Source: Candidatus Barnesiella excrementigallinarum (lineage in GTDB: Bacteria; Bacteroidota; Bacteroidia; Bacteroidales; Barnesiellaceae). Taken from it: a stretch of 64,000 bases of DNA. Of the stretch, positions 17,480 through 26,914 are shown piece by piece. Below the pieces are notes generated by a model that was given only the letters and a program-made list of their open reading frames with translations, was not told the origin of the DNA and searched no databases. Both the position numbers and the translations under genes were made by a program. Location of the stretch: assembly GCA_019114445.1 (NCBI GenBank), contig DXFL01000020.1, forward strand, positions 62,001 through 126,000. Reading direction: 5' to 3'. The first letter of the stretch is position 1. Each line of letters begins with the position of its first letter.

Positions 17480-17626
17480 TATCGGAACGAGTTTGGGCCA
17501 ATTCCCGGCGGTGTTGTCGGTTGGGCTTTTCTTCGTTCGGGTTTACCTTTATGAGAAGACTAAAAGAATCTATCCCTAAGGTAGGGCAAAATTACGAAAA
17601 AAATCGAGATATCGGATAAAAAGAGT

Positions 17627-18538
17627 ATGTCATTAGTCGATACGGATAATTTGTTGAAACGGTTCGGCCGGTATTTGAAGTTGGAACGAGGCCTTTCGGA
17701 TAATACTGTCGAAGGATATATGACCGATGTGGAGAAGCTCGCGGGCTTTATCCAAAGCGAAAATTTAGCGTGGGACAAGATTACGGGAAACGATTTGCAC
17801 CGGTTTGTATGTACTTTGCAGGAGTTGGGGATAGGGGCTCGGTCGCAGGCTCGAATCATTTCGGGAATCAAGTCGTTTTTCGGCTTTTTGAGGTTGGAAC
17901 AGCTTATCGAGACAGACCCTTCGGAGTGGATAGATACTCCCAAATTGGGGGTGAAACTCCCCGATGTATTGACTATTGCCGAAATTGAGGCGATGGTCGA
18001 GTCGTGCGACCTTTCACAACCCGAAGGCCGCCGCAACCGGGCCATCATCGAAACCCTTTACGGGTGCGGGCTCCGGGTTTCGGAACTGGTGGGATTGCGT
18101 ATTTCGGACCTCTATTTCTCCGATGGTTATATTTTGGTCGAAGGCAAAGGCGGTAAACAACGGCTGGTACCCATATCGGAAAACGCCGTTCGCGAAATAA
18201 TCCTTTATATGGAGGATCGGAAGGAGTTGGACATAAAGCGGGGAAACGAAAATATACTGTTCCTTAACCGCAGGGGTACGAAATTGTCGCGTGTAATGAT
18301 CTTTTACATTGTAAAGCAGGCTTGCGAAAGTTGTGGTATCCAAAAAAAAGTAAGTCCTCATACCCTTCGGCATACATTCGCTACTCATTTGTTGGAAGGA
18401 GGAGCCAATTTGCGGGCGATACAGCAGATGCTCGGACACGAAAGTATTACTACTACCGAAATATATACCCATCTCGACCGGCAATTTTTGCGGCAAGAGA
18501 TATTGCAGCATCACCCCAGAAATGTGAGAAGGTTATAA
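17627..18538 (+). CDS. xerD: Site-specific tyrosine recombinase XerD
   Basis: 303 residues. The N-terminal SAM-like core-binding domain covers about 5-95 and the catalytic domain about 110-295. All catalytic residues are visible: R150 in GCGLRVSE, the beta-hairpin lysine in EGKGGKQRL (174-177), H245 and R248 in HTLRHTFATHL, H271 in GHESITTTEIYTH and the nucleophile Y280. It resolves chromosome dimers at dif with XerC. The housekeeping context next to aroQ argues against a mobile-element integrase. Confidence 0.93.
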   Translation: MSLVDTDNLLKRFGRYLKLERGLSDNTVEGYMTDVEKLAGFIQSENLAWDKITGNDLHRFVCTLQELGIGARSQARIISGIKSFFGFLRLEQLIETDPSEWIDTPKLGVKLPDVLTIAEIEAMVESCDLSQPEGRRNRAIIETLYGCGLRVSELVGLRISDLYFSDGYILVEGKGGKQRLVPISENAVREIILYMEDRKELDIKRGNENILFLNRRGTKLSRVMIFYIVKQACESCGIQKKVSPHTLRHTFATHLLEGGANLRAIQQMLGHESITTTEIYTHLDRQFLRQEILQHHPRNVRRL

Positions 18539-18586
18539 ATTATAAGGCGTGATAAAAAAAATTGTATAAAAATAGTGCGAGTGTTC

Positions 18587-18604
18587 TATTTTTGTTTATT
18601 TTTG
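18587..18604 (+). promoter_or_regulatory. Two overlapping -7 boxes before the OmpA-like/TPR lipoprotein gene
   Basis: TATTTTTG occurs at 18587-18594 and again at 18597-18604. A weak TTG lies near 18562 for the first. Either would give a leader of about 70-90 bases. Confidence 0.4.
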
Positions 18605-18682
18605 CCTTAAATATCGAAGTGTATTTAAACGATTGAGAAAATATATTCAAAAATAAGTGTAACCAAACAATTATTATTTATT

Positions 18683-20362
18683 ATGATTAAGAAAATCTAT
18701 CTTCCCCTTATGCTTCTCGTGGCATTGGCATTTGTTGGGTGTAACAAAGACATGAAGCCGTTGTCGGCCGATTCGTTTAAGGTGACTCCTTCTCCTCTCG
18801 AAGTAGTTGGTGGTCAAGTTCCTGCAACCATTACCGGAACTTTCCCCGAAAAATATTTCGATAAAAAATCGGTAGTGACAGTGACACCCTATTTGGTTTA
18901 TGCCGAAGGTGAAACTGCCGGGACTCCGTTTGTTTATCAAGGGGAAAAAGTAGAAGGTAACGATCAAGCCATCTCGTACAAAATGGGTGGTGTGGTAACA
19001 ATGCCTGTTAATTTCACATACATTCCCGCTATGCGGAAATCGGAATTGCAACTGGCTTTCAAAGTACAGAGAGGTAAGAAAACGTATGATCTCCCTCGTA
19101 TAACGGTTGCCGAAGGTGTAATTTCTACCGCCGAAATCGCTAATGCACAAGAGGTAGAACCTGCTATTACGCCCGATAAGTTCCAACGTATCATTAAAGA
19201 AACTTATTCGGCCGACATCATGTTCCTTATCCAACAAGCCAACTTGCGTTCGGAACAGTTGAAATCGGAACAAATGAAAGCTCTCCACAACGAAATCAAT
19301 GCTGCTGCCGAAGCTCCCAACAAAGAGTTGACCAACATCAACATTTCGTCGTATGCTTCGCCCGATGGTGGTGTTAAACTGAATACCACGTTGGCCGAAA
19401 ACCGTGAGAAAAATACGGTTGACTACATGAAGAAGAGCTTGAAGAAAGACAAAGTTGAAGCCGACATGACTGCCGAATTTACCGCACAAGACTGGGAAGG
19501 CTTCCAAGAATTGGTTTCGAAATCGAATATCCAAGACAAAGAACTTATCTTGAATGTGCTCTCGATGTACTCCGATCCCGAACAACGTGAGCGTGAAATC
19601 AAAAATATGTCGTCGGTATTCAAAGTATTGGCCGAAGAGATCCTTCCGCAATTGCGTTATTCGAGAATTACTGCATCGGTAAATGTAATTGGTAAATCGG
19701 ACGAAGAAATTTTGAAACTGGCTAACGAAGATGCAAAAGCTCTTACGGTAGATGAGTTGCTTTATGCTGCAACTTTGGTAAAAACCAACAAAGAAAAAGC
19801 TGCTATCTATGCCAAAGTAGTTGAAATTTATCCTAACGACTATCGTGGATACAACAACTTGGGTATGGTTCAATACGAGGAAGGCGATTTGGCTGCTGCT
19901 CAAAGCAACTTCGAGAAAGCTGCCCGCATTGCTCCCAATACTCCCGAAGTGGCTATGAACCAGGGTTTGATCGCTCTTTCGAAAAACGACTATGCTGCTG
20001 CTGAACAAGCCTTCGGAAAATCGGCTGGCGTAGAAGAATTGAACGAGGCTTTGGGTGTATTCTACATGAAGAAAGGCGACTATAATGCAGCTGTAAAAGC
20101 ATTTGGCGATGTAAAATCGAACAATGCCGCTTTGGCTCAAATCTTGGTAAAAGATTACAGCAAAGCAAAAGCCACTTTGGCCGGTGTTGAAACTCCCAAT
20201 GCAAATACTTATTATTTGATGGCTGTGCTGGGCGCACGTACCAACAACGAGCAAATGGTAGTTTCTAACTTGAAGAAATCTATCAGCATGGATTCTGCAA
20301 AAGCTCAACAAGCTGCTACCGACCTCGAATTTGCAAAATACGATCTCTCTTCGATTAAATAA
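18683..20362 (+). CDS. Lipoprotein with OmpA-like segment and TPR repeats
   Basis: 559 residues. The lipoprotein signal ends in FVGC (Cys about residue 20). A beta-rich region follows, then at about 205-260 a stretch resembling OmpA C-terminal peptidoglycan-binding domains (NINISSYASPDGGVKLNTTLAENREKN, given here as ISSYASPDGG and LAENREKN). At least three TPR motifs lie after residue 380 (YRGYNNLGMVQYEEGDLAAA, PEVAMNQGLIALSKNDYAAA). The codons are unusually uniform and A/T-ending, as in highly expressed genes. A cell-wall-anchored scaffold of the outer membrane is the likely role, by inference. It is monocistronic, ending at a strong terminator. Confidence 0.85.
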   Translation: MIKKIYLPLMLLVALAFVGCNKDMKPLSADSFKVTPSPLEVVGGQVPATITGTFPEKYFDKKSVVTVTPYLVYAEGETAGTPFVYQGEKVEGNDQAISYKMGGVVTMPVNFTYIPAMRKSELQLAFKVQRGKKTYDLPRITVAEGVISTAEIANAQEVEPAITPDKFQRIIKETYSADIMFLIQQANLRSEQLKSEQMKALHNEINAAAEAPNKELTNINISSYASPDGGVKLNTTLAENREKNTVDYMKKSLKKDKVEADMTAEFTAQDWEGFQELVSKSNIQDKELILNVLSMYSDPEQREREIKNMSSVFKVLAEEILPQLRYSRITASVNVIGKSDEEILKLANEDAKALTVDELLYAATLVKTNKEKAAIYAKVVEIYPNDYRGYNNLGMVQYEEGDLAAAQSNFEKAARIAPNTPEVAMNQGLIALSKNDYAAAEQAFGKSAGVEELNEALGVFYMKKGDYNAAVKAFGDVKSNNAALAQILVKDYSKAKATLAGVETPNANTYYLMAVLGARTNNEQMVVSNLKKSISMDSAKAQQAATDLEFAKYDLSSIK

Positions 20363-20385
20363 GCCGATACACGGTTTTAATATAG

Positions 20386-20419
20386 AACCGGGAGTGCAAA
20401 AGCGCTCCCGGTTTTTTTT
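20386..20419 (+). terminator. Terminator of the OmpA-like/TPR lipoprotein gene
   Basis: A 9-base-pair stem (20386-20394 with 20405-20413), a 10-base loop and a run of T to 20419, about 25 bases after the stop codon. Confidence 0.9.
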
Positions 20420-20505
20420 GTCTTTGTCCGCAACATAAGGGCAATGGATAAATGTTTTTGTTTCAGATTGTTTGTTTTGGAGCGTGATTTTTACAGGTAA
20501 ACTTG

Positions 20506-20513
20506 TACATTTG
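20506..20513 (+). promoter_or_regulatory. Predicted -7 box of the YfhO gene
   Basis: TACATTTG fits TAnnTTTG. It places the transcript start near 20520, so translation should begin at ATG 20538 and not at the upstream in-frame ATG at 20472. Confidence 0.45.
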
Positions 20514-20537
20514 CAAAAAAAATACAGATTTGATACA

Positions 20538-22985
20538 ATGAAAAGTCATAAAAATCTTTGGGCACTGTTGCCGGTCCTGTTGTTTGTCGTGTTGTCGTTT
20601 GTCTATTTTTCGCCCGATGTAATCGACGGTAAAATTTTGTTTCAGCACGATACCCAGCAAGGGTTGGCTATTGGTCACGAAGCGAAAACCTATGTCGAGG
20701 AGACCGGCGAGATGCCCCGTTGGACGGGGTCGGTATTTTCGGGTATGCCTACTTTCCAGATTGCACCTACCTATTCGAGTAACGAACCGTTGAAATGGTT
20801 GCAAAACGTATATAATTTGTGGTTGGTATCGCCGGTATCGCTTGTGTTTATCATGATGCTGGGCTTTTATATTCTTTTGCTGACGTTGAATGTCCGTTGG
20901 TATTTGGCAGCATTCGGGGCAGTGGCTTATGCCTTTTCGTCGTATTTCTTTATTATTATCGCGGCGGGACATATTTGGAAGTTTATCACGTTGGCCTACA
21001 TACCGCCTACGATTGCGGGCGTGATTTTGGCTTATCGGGGCAAATATATATTGGGTGGAGCTTTGGCGGCGTTGTTCGGCGCTTTGCAAATCATGTCGAA
21101 CCATGTGCAAATGTCCTATTATTTCTTGTTTGTCATTTGTGCCATAGTCATTGCTTACGGAGTGGAACATTATCGCACCCATACGCTACCTGCCTTTTTC
21201 AAGGCTACCGGCGTGTTGTGCGTTGCTGCAATGTTGGCCGTGGGAGCCAATGCGTCGAATTTGTATCATACCTATAAATATTCCAAAGAGTCTATGCGTG
21301 GCGGACATACCGAGTTGAGTTCGCCCGACGATAAACAAAAACCGGCCGGTAACGGATTGGACAAAGAGTATATCACCCAGTGGAGTTATGGAAAGATGGA
21401 GACACTCACTTTGCTTATCCCCGACAGTAAGGGGGGTGCAAGCGGTCCGTTGTCGGAGAGCGAGCGTGCTGTCGCTGCTGCCGATTCGCAAATTCGTCCG
21501 TACCTGTCACAAGTCGATCGTTATTGGGGCGACCAGCCGTTTACTTCGGGTCCGGTGTATGTGGGCGCGTTGATATGCTTTTTGTTCGTGTTGGGCTGTT
21601 TTATTGTCCGCACGCCGTTGAAGTGGGCTTTATTGGGGATTACCCTGCTGACGATAATGCTTTCGTGGGGTAAAAACATGATGTGGCTTACCGATTGGTT
21701 TATCGATTATTTTCCCATGTATAATCGGTTCCGTACGGTATCGAGCATTTTGGTGGTGGCCGAATTTTGTATGCCTTTGCTTGCCGTGTTGGCGTTGAAG
21801 AAGATATTCGATGACCCGTCGATTCTCAAACGGGAAAAAGTTTCGTTTTATGCGAGTGCCGGAATCGTGGGGGGTATAGCCTTGCTGGCGGCTTTGGTTC
21901 CCGGATTGTTCGACACCTTCTTGAAAGATTATGAATTGGAGGCTGCCCGGCAGCCCGGTTATGGCGAACTGTTTGCCGGTATTGCCGAAGCGCGTAAGGC
22001 CATATTTACCGCCGATGCGTGGCGTTCGTTCTTTGTTGTGGCATTGGGTTTTGTGGCCTTGTGGTTTTTGCGGGAGAAGAAACTTTCGCCTACTGTGGTC
22101 ATGATTACGCTGGCTGTTATTTTGGTGGGCGATATGTACCCGGTCAACAAGCGTTACCTCAATAGCGATAACTTTGTAACGCCGGCTCGTAAAACCAATC
22201 CTTTCCCCATGACCGATACCGATAAATACATTTTACAAGACAAGGATATGAATTATCGGGTGCTGAATGCGGCAGCCGGTGAGAATCTCTCGGCCAGTTT
22301 CAACGAACCGCGCACCTCGTATTATCATAAATCGGTGGGAGGTTACCATGCTGCTAAATTGCGCCGCTATCAGGATTTAATCGAGCGGCAACTCGTGAAT
22401 GGCAATCCGGCAGTGTTGAATATGCTTAATACCCGTTACATTATACAGCCGCTCGATGGGGGTCGGGAAACGGTAGTCCGCAATCCCGGAGCTTTGGGCA
22501 ACGCTTGGTTTGTATCGGAGGTGAAATGGGTGGATAATGCCGATGAAGAGATGGCGGCAATTACCGATTTCGATCCTGCTTTTACAGCCGTGGCCGACCG
22601 TAAATTTGCCCGGGAAATCGGCGACAAGGTGGTGGCTCCCGCTGCCGGCGATACGATTTATGAGACGGCATATAAACCCGATGAACTCACGTATCGTTAT
22701 CGTTCACAAAACGGTGGACTGGCTGTCTTCTCGGAAATTTATTTCCCGTGGGGCTGGCAGGTAACAGTCGATGGCCAGCCGATAGAGATGGGACGTGTGA
22801 ATTATGTGTTGCGGGCTGTGAACCTTCCGGCCGGTGAGCATGAAGTGATATTCCGTTTCGATCCTAAATCGGTACATACGACCGAGACCATCGCCTATAT
22901 CTCGTTAATCCTTATATTTGCCTCATTTGTGTGGATAGGGGTGAGTGCGTGGCGAAAACGGAAATTGTCGCCTAAGGAGGCCTAA
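20538..22985 (+). CDS. YfhO family polytopic membrane protein
   Basis: 815 residues from ATG 20538 (MKSHKNLWALL). An in-frame ATG 66 bases upstream would add 22 residues but lies before the predicted transcript start. A first membrane segment (LLPVLLFVVLSFVYFSPDVI) is followed by about a dozen more and then a C-terminal soluble beta domain (about 590-780) and a final segment. This is the layout of YfhO proteins, which are related to GT-C glycosyltransferases and thought to modify cell-wall or lipid-linked glycans. The conserved TGEMPRWTGSVFSGMPTFQ region (ETGEMPRWTG) lies in the first outer loop. Its substrate is unknown. Confidence 0.87.
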   Translation: MKSHKNLWALLPVLLFVVLSFVYFSPDVIDGKILFQHDTQQGLAIGHEAKTYVEETGEMPRWTGSVFSGMPTFQIAPTYSSNEPLKWLQNVYNLWLVSPVSLVFIMMLGFYILLLTLNVRWYLAAFGAVAYAFSSYFFIIIAAGHIWKFITLAYIPPTIAGVILAYRGKYILGGALAALFGALQIMSNHVQMSYYFLFVICAIVIAYGVEHYRTHTLPAFFKATGVLCVAAMLAVGANASNLYHTYKYSKESMRGGHTELSSPDDKQKPAGNGLDKEYITQWSYGKMETLTLLIPDSKGGASGPLSESERAVAAADSQIRPYLSQVDRYWGDQPFTSGPVYVGALICFLFVLGCFIVRTPLKWALLGITLLTIMLSWGKNMMWLTDWFIDYFPMYNRFRTVSSILVVAEFCMPLLAVLALKKIFDDPSILKREKVSFYASAGIVGGIALLAALVPGLFDTFLKDYELEAARQPGYGELFAGIAEARKAIFTADAWRSFFVVALGFVALWFLREKKLSPTVVMITLAVILVGDMYPVNKRYLNSDNFVTPARKTNPFPMTDTDKYILQDKDMNYRVLNAAAGENLSASFNEPRTSYYHKSVGGYHAAKLRRYQDLIERQLVNGNPAVLNMLNTRYIIQPLDGGRETVVRNPGALGNAWFVSEVKWVDNADEEMAAITDFDPAFTAVADRKFAREIGDKVVAPAAGDTIYETAYKPDELTYRYRSQNGGLAVFSEIYFPWGWQVTVDGQPIEMGRVNYVLRAVNLPAGEHEVIFRFDPKSVHTTETIAYISLILIFASFVWIGVSAWRKRKLSPKEA

Positions 22986-22997
22986 GGGGATCGCGTC

Positions 22998-23723
22998 ATG
23001 CAAAAGAGATTTTGGAAAGACTATACTACACCGATGAGCCGTATGCGTCAAGCATGGGGGTTCGGCATACATTCGCCTTTTGCGTTCCGCCTGATTACGA
23101 AAGTAATCCGGGAAAAAGCCCGCTATTATGCCTATGACGATATAGAAGCAATTCGTCACGAAAGGGTAGAAAACCATTTGTCCCGAAGCCAAAAACGTTT
23201 GCGCAAACGTATCTCTACAAGTCGGGGAAGGCTTTTTTTCAGACTTACCAATTTTTTCAGGCCTCACAAAATTCTTGAAATAGGTTCTTCGTGGGGGATT
23301 TCTACGTTGTATTTGAGGTTGGCCGACCGTTCGTCGCAACTGACGGTGGCTGAGCCGGTGGACGAAGTTGCCCGTTTTGCCGAGAGCCTGTTGGCCGAGG
23401 CGGGTGTCAAGGCCGATTTTGTGCGGGAGAATTACGAAACTTTTCTTCCCGATTATTTGGGGCGGAACTCCGAACGATTGTATATCGTAGTCAATCGTTT
23501 GCCTAAATCGTACTACGGTATCTTGTCCCGTCTTTTGGATACGGCTCTCGATAAGCAGTCGCTGTTGATTATCGATGGGATTCGCAGCAATAGCGCGGTG
23601 AAATCGTGGTGGGAAAGCCTCATCAAGGACCCTCGGGTGAGGGTGACAATCGATATGAAAAACGTAGGGTTCGTGTGTTGCGACCCCAAACTGAACAAGC
23701 AGGATTATCAAGTAGCTTTATAA
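22998..23723 (+). CDS. SAM-dependent methyltransferase (O-methyltransferase-like)
   Basis: 241 residues. The SAM-binding signature ILEIGSSWGISTLYLRLAD lies at about 94-112, after a basic N-terminal region. LLIIDGIRSNSAVKSWWE stands where class I O-methyltransferases have the IDG/D motif. It starts 12 bases after the YfhO gene and is probably co-transcribed. It runs into the convergent ribF, overlapping it by six bases. No substrate can be proposed. Confidence 0.82.
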   Translation: MQKRFWKDYTTPMSRMRQAWGFGIHSPFAFRLITKVIREKARYYAYDDIEAIRHERVENHLSRSQKRLRKRISTSRGRLFFRLTNFFRPHKILEIGSSWGISTLYLRLADRSSQLTVAEPVDEVARFAESLLAEAGVKADFVRENYETFLPDYLGRNSERLYIVVNRLPKSYYGILSRLLDTALDKQSLLIIDGIRSNSAVKSWWESLIKDPRVRVTIDMKNVGFVCCDPKLNKQDYQVAL

Positions 23724-24653
23724 ATCGGTTATTTTCGAAAGGATATTGCGGGTATTCTCTTTGTCGGCGATCAGTTGTGCCCGCAAGGCTGTCGTGTCGG
23801 CAAATTTTTGTTCGGGGCGAAGGTATTCGATCAATTCGACCGATATTTCCTGCCCGTACAAGTCGCCCGAAAAATCGAAAATGTGGGCCTCGATACTATA
23901 ATCGTCGGGACGGTTTAAGGTAGGTCGATGGCCTATGTTGAGCATGGCATCGTGTTTGCTGCCGTCGCACAGCACCGCTTGCACCGCATAAACACCGTTG
24001 GCCGGTATCAATTTGTCGGGATAATCTATGGCTATGTTGGCGGTGGGGAAATCGATTGTTCTACCTACTTTGAATCCGTCGACAACTTTCCCGTGTAAGG
24101 TATAGGGATAAGAGAGCAGCCGGTTAGCGGTGGCGACATCGCCTTGCAAAAGGTGTTTGCGAATAATCGACGAACTTACCGGCCCGGCATCGGAGATGAG
24201 TTCGCCGGTATGAATAATTTCTATGCCCAGCTCGTGACCGTAGCGTACATAGTCGTCGAATCCTTCGGCCCGGTTATGCCCGAAACGGTGGTCGTAACCG
24301 ATGACGAGGCCTTTTACTTGGAATCGGGAAGAGAGAACTTTCAAGAAATCGTAAGCCGAGAGTTTCGACATCTCGAAGGTGAAATCGAGGAATATAGTTT
24401 GGTCGATACCCGTTTGCTGTAACAGAAAGGCGCGCTCTTCGGGTGAAGTGAGCATGGGGAATGGTGTTTCGGGGTGAAGTACCGTTTGTGGGTGGGCCCG
24501 AAACGAGATAACAGCCGATGACAAGCCTCGTGCGGCAGCCTCTCTTTTTACGGCGTCGATAACGGCGCGGTGACCTTTGTGAACACCGTCGAAAACGCCG
24601 AGGGCAGCAAAAATGCCGAGATGGTCCGGGGTATCTTTATGGGGGGCTGTCAT
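23718..24653 (-). CDS. ribF: Bifunctional riboflavin kinase / FAD synthetase
   Basis: 311 residues, the standard RibF size. The N-terminal adenylyltransferase domain has GVFDGVHKGHRAVID (the HxGH-type nucleotide site) and GYDHRFGHNR. The C-terminal flavokinase domain has GRTIDFPTANIAID with the PTAN motif. It converts riboflavin to FMN and FAD. It starts within the end of the HAD phosphatase gene (four-base overlap) and ends on top of the convergent methyltransferase gene. Confidence 0.97.
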   Translation of the reverse strand: MTAPHKDTPDHLGIFAALGVFDGVHKGHRAVIDAVKREAAARGLSSAVISFRAHPQTVLHPETPFPMLTSPEERAFLLQQTGIDQTIFLDFTFEMSKLSAYDFLKVLSSRFQVKGLVIGYDHRFGHNRAEGFDDYVRYGHELGIEIIHTGELISDAGPVSSSIIRKHLLQGDVATANRLLSYPYTLHGKVVDGFKVGRTIDFPTANIAIDYPDKLIPANGVYAVQAVLCDGSKHDAMLNIGHRPTLNRPDDYSIEAHIFDFSGDLYGQEISVELIEYLRPEQKFADTTALRAQLIADKENTRNILSKITDL

Positions 24654-25294
24654 AGGTTCGTGTAGTGGTTGAAGAATGAAACAATATCGTTTTGCGATGT
24701 GACGAGGACGGTTTTAAATCCCAAAGCCGTGGCAGTCTCTAAATTCTTTTGAGAGTCGTCGAAAAACAGAGTTTCTTGGGGGATAATATGCGCCTGTTCG
24801 ATGACTTTCTCGAAAATTTCGGCATTCGGTTTGCTCGCCTTTAATTGATAGGAGAGAAATATATCATCGAAATAGTGCGATACCGATAATCCTTCTTGCA
24901 TGAAAAGATCGGTAATTTTGGTATCGAACATAATGGGATTGGTATTGCTCAACATAAATACCTTGAATCGTTTGCGCAGTTGCCGCAGCAGTTGTAACCG
25001 TTCTACGGGAATGCCGATAAGAAATTCGTTGATGGCATCGATAATCTCTTTGTCCGACGCTTTTCGCCCGATTCTTCGACGCATATAATCGAGAAACTCG
25101 GTGGCCGACATAGCTCCCTCTTCCAATTTCATGAATTCGCCCTGTTGGGCGTACAATTGCAGCATTTCTTTGGCATGGGTATCGCCTAATGCCGTAAGAG
25201 CAGCGATGCACCGCGCTTGGTCGAGGTCGATGATTACTCCACCCAAATCGAACAGTAAATTACGGATACCTGTCAGTAATCTCTCCATATACAC
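24650..25294 (-). CDS. HAD family hydrolase (sugar-phosphatase type)
   Basis: 214 residues. Motif I is FDLGGVIIDLD, motif II lies in VFMLSNTNP, motif III in LKASKPNAEIF and motif IV in TLFFDDSQKNLETA, so the active site is complete. The cap is the small helical type (about residues 20-85). It is translationally coupled to ribF through an ATGA-type overlap. A phosphatase acting on flavin intermediates would suit the pairing, but that is only a guess from position. Confidence 0.9.
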   Translation of the reverse strand: MYMERLLTGIRNLLFDLGGVIIDLDQARCIAALTALGDTHAKEMLQLYAQQGEFMKLEEGAMSATEFLDYMRRRIGRKASDKEIIDAINEFLIGIPVERLQLLRQLRKRFKVFMLSNTNPIMFDTKITDLFMQEGLSVSHYFDDIFLSYQLKASKPNAEIFEKVIEQAHIIPQETLFFDDSQKNLETATALGFKTVLVTSQNDIVSFFNHYTNL

Positions 25295-25306
25295 GATAAA
25301 CTATTG

Positions 25307-25314
25307 CAAAAATA
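25307..25314 (-). promoter_or_regulatory. Predicted -7 box of the HAD - ribF operon
   Basis: TATTTTTG on the minus strand, 12 bases upstream of the HAD gene start. No TTTG is evident at -33. Confidence 0.4.
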
Positions 25315-25481
25315 ACGAATTTTGTGCAGGAACGGGAATTTAAAGGGAGAATTTGGTTGGTAGCCCGGAGTGAGAGGGTATGAGAGAGGCATTATGGCAA
25401 TTAGGTATATAAATTGTCGGGTGGAATTCGCTCTGTTTGGGCGTGGCTCTTTATTATATTTGAAGAAAAACGGGAAAATAT

Positions 25482-25512
25482 TTTGGCTTTTCTTTGAAAA
25501 CGCCTATCTTTG
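25482..25512 (+). promoter_or_regulatory. Predicted promoter of the CAU tRNA
   Basis: TTTG at 25482-25485 and TATCTTTG at 25505-25512 with a 19-base spacer, 26 bases before the tRNA. Both boxes match the consensus. Confidence 0.7.
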
Positions 25513-25538
25513 CACACGCTTACGGAAATATCCGTGCC

Positions 25539-25612
25539 GGTCCTATAGCTCAGTTGGTTAGAGCATCTGACTCATAATCAGGGGGTCCTTGGTTCAAGCC
25601 CAAGTGGGACCA
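25539..25612 (+). tRNA. tRNA with CAU anticodon (Met or Ile2)
   Basis: 74 bases. The acceptor stem GGTCCTA/TGGGACC, D-arm AGCTCAGTTGGTTAGAGC, anticodon stem with CTGACTCATAATCAG, and T-arm with GGTTCAAGCC all fold. The acceptor does not begin with an initiator-type mismatch, so it is not initiator tRNA. CAU without knowledge of lysidine modification could be elongator Met or the AUA-reading Ile2. No CCA is encoded. Confidence 0.92.
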
Positions 25613-25621
25613 CACTTAAAC

Positions 25622-25655
25622 AAAAAGAGATGGAATTTATTTCCATCTCTTTTTG
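25622..25655. terminator. Bidirectional terminator between the tRNA and kbl
   Basis: A 14-base-pair stem (25622-25635 with 25641-25654). A-tracts and T-tracts flank it on both strands, so it can end the tRNA transcript and that of the convergent kbl. Confidence 0.85.
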
Positions 25656-25714
25656 TTTTTCCTCCCGGTTAGGCAGGAGCTGTTGAAAAACAGCCCCTTG
25701 CGAAAGTGGTATGA

Positions 25715-26908
25715 CTATTTAAGCACTCCCAAGTTTTTCCCTACTTTGATAAAGGCTTTGATACAAGCATCGAGTTCTTCGCGCTTGTGTGCTGCCGACA
25801 GTTGTACCCTTATGCGGGCTTGCCCTTGCGGTACGACGGGATAGTAGAACCCGGTTACGTAGATACCTTCGTCGAGCATTTGGGCGGCAAAGGTTTGCGA
25901 TAGTTTGGCGTCGTAGAGCATAACTGCACAGATGGCCGATTGGGTGGGTTTGATGTCGAATCCGGCGGCCATCATTTTGTCGCGGAAGTAGGTGACGTTT
26001 TCCATCAGACGGTCGTGCAACTCGTCGCTTTCGTCGAGCATTTTGAATACCTCGATTCCGGCTCCTACCACGGCAGGCGGCAGGGAATTGGAGAAGAGGT
26101 AGGGTCTCGACCGCTGACGCAACATATCGATAATCTCTTTGGGACCTGTGGTGAAACCTCCGATGGCTCCTCCGAAAGCTTTGCCGAGGGTGCCGGTGTG
26201 AATATCGATTCGGCCGTAGAGGTTGAAGAGTTCGCTTACGCCTCGTCCTTTGGGACCGACAACTCCTGCCGAGTGGCATTCGTCAACCATGACCAAAGCG
26301 TTGTATTTCTCGGCGAGGTCGCATATCTTGTCCATAGGAGCCACATTCCCGTCCATCGAGAATACGCCGTCGGTGACGATAATGCGGAACCGTTGTGCTT
26401 GTGCCTCTTGCAGACATTTTTCAAGCTCTTCCATATTGGCGTTGGCATAACGGTAACGTTTGGCTTTGCAAAGCCGTACCCCGTCGATAATCGAGGCGTG
26501 GTTGAGGGCGTCGGATATGATAGCGTCTTCTTCGGTAAAGAGGGGTTCGAATACACCTCCGTTAGCGTCGAAGCAGGCGGCATAGAGTATGGTATCTTCG
26601 GTTTTGAAGTAGCGGGCGATCGCTTTTTCGAGTTCGAGATGCAGGTCTTGTGCCCCGCAGATGAATCGAACCGACGACATACCGAATCCATGAGAATCCA
26701 TTGCTTTCTTGGCCGCTGCGATGAGGCGGGGATTGTCCGATAGGCCCAAATAGTTGTTGGCGCAAAAGTTCAATACTTTCCCGCTTCGTTCGGCAATTCT
26801 TATGGCCGAGCTTTGCGGTGTGATGATGGTGCGTTCTACTTTGTACAATCCGTTGGCTTTTATCTCGGCGAGTTGGTTGGCCAAGTACTCTTTCATTTGT
26901 GTAAACAT
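25715..26908 (-). CDS. kbl: 2-amino-3-ketobutyrate CoA ligase (glycine C-acetyltransferase)
   Basis: 397 residues, normal length. This PLP enzyme of the alpha-oxoamine synthase group splits 2-amino-3-ketobutyrate with CoA into glycine and acetyl-CoA. The PLP lysine lies in HTGTLGKAFGGAIGGFTTG. NFCANNYLGLSDNPRL, DGVFSMDGNVAPMDKI and MVDECHSAGVVG are further family signatures. It starts six bases after the threonine dehydrogenase gene; together the two form the two-step threonine-to-glycine route. Confidence 0.96.
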   Translation of the reverse strand: MFTQMKEYLANQLAEIKANGLYKVERTIITPQSSAIRIAERSGKVLNFCANNYLGLSDNPRLIAAAKKAMDSHGFGMSSVRFICGAQDLHLELEKAIARYFKTEDTILYAACFDANGGVFEPLFTEEDAIISDALNHASIIDGVRLCKAKRYRYANANMEELEKCLQEAQAQRFRIIVTDGVFSMDGNVAPMDKICDLAEKYNALVMVDECHSAGVVGPKGRGVSELFNLYGRIDIHTGTLGKAFGGAIGGFTTGPKEIIDMLRQRSRPYLFSNSLPPAVVGAGIEVFKMLDESDELHDRLMENVTYFRDKMMAAGFDIKPTQSAICAVMLYDAKLSQTFAAQMLDEGIYVTGFYYPVVPQGQARIRVQLSAAHKREELDACIKAFIKVGKNLGVLK

Positions 26909-26914
26909 AGGCGT

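Noticed and set aside
17627-18538. The tyrosine recombinase as an integrase of a mobile element or invertase
   Set aside because: Length, motifs and the aroQ-side context fit housekeeping XerD. No att repeats or cargo genes are adjacent.
18674-20311. A 545-codon minus-strand open frame opposite the OmpA-like/TPR lipoprotein gene
   Set aside because: The uniform codons of the highly expressed gene remove antisense stops; the product looks random.
20472-20537. An upstream start for the YfhO gene giving 22 more residues
   Set aside because: It lies before the predicted -7 box (20506-20513), and the added residues do not resemble the family's N terminus.
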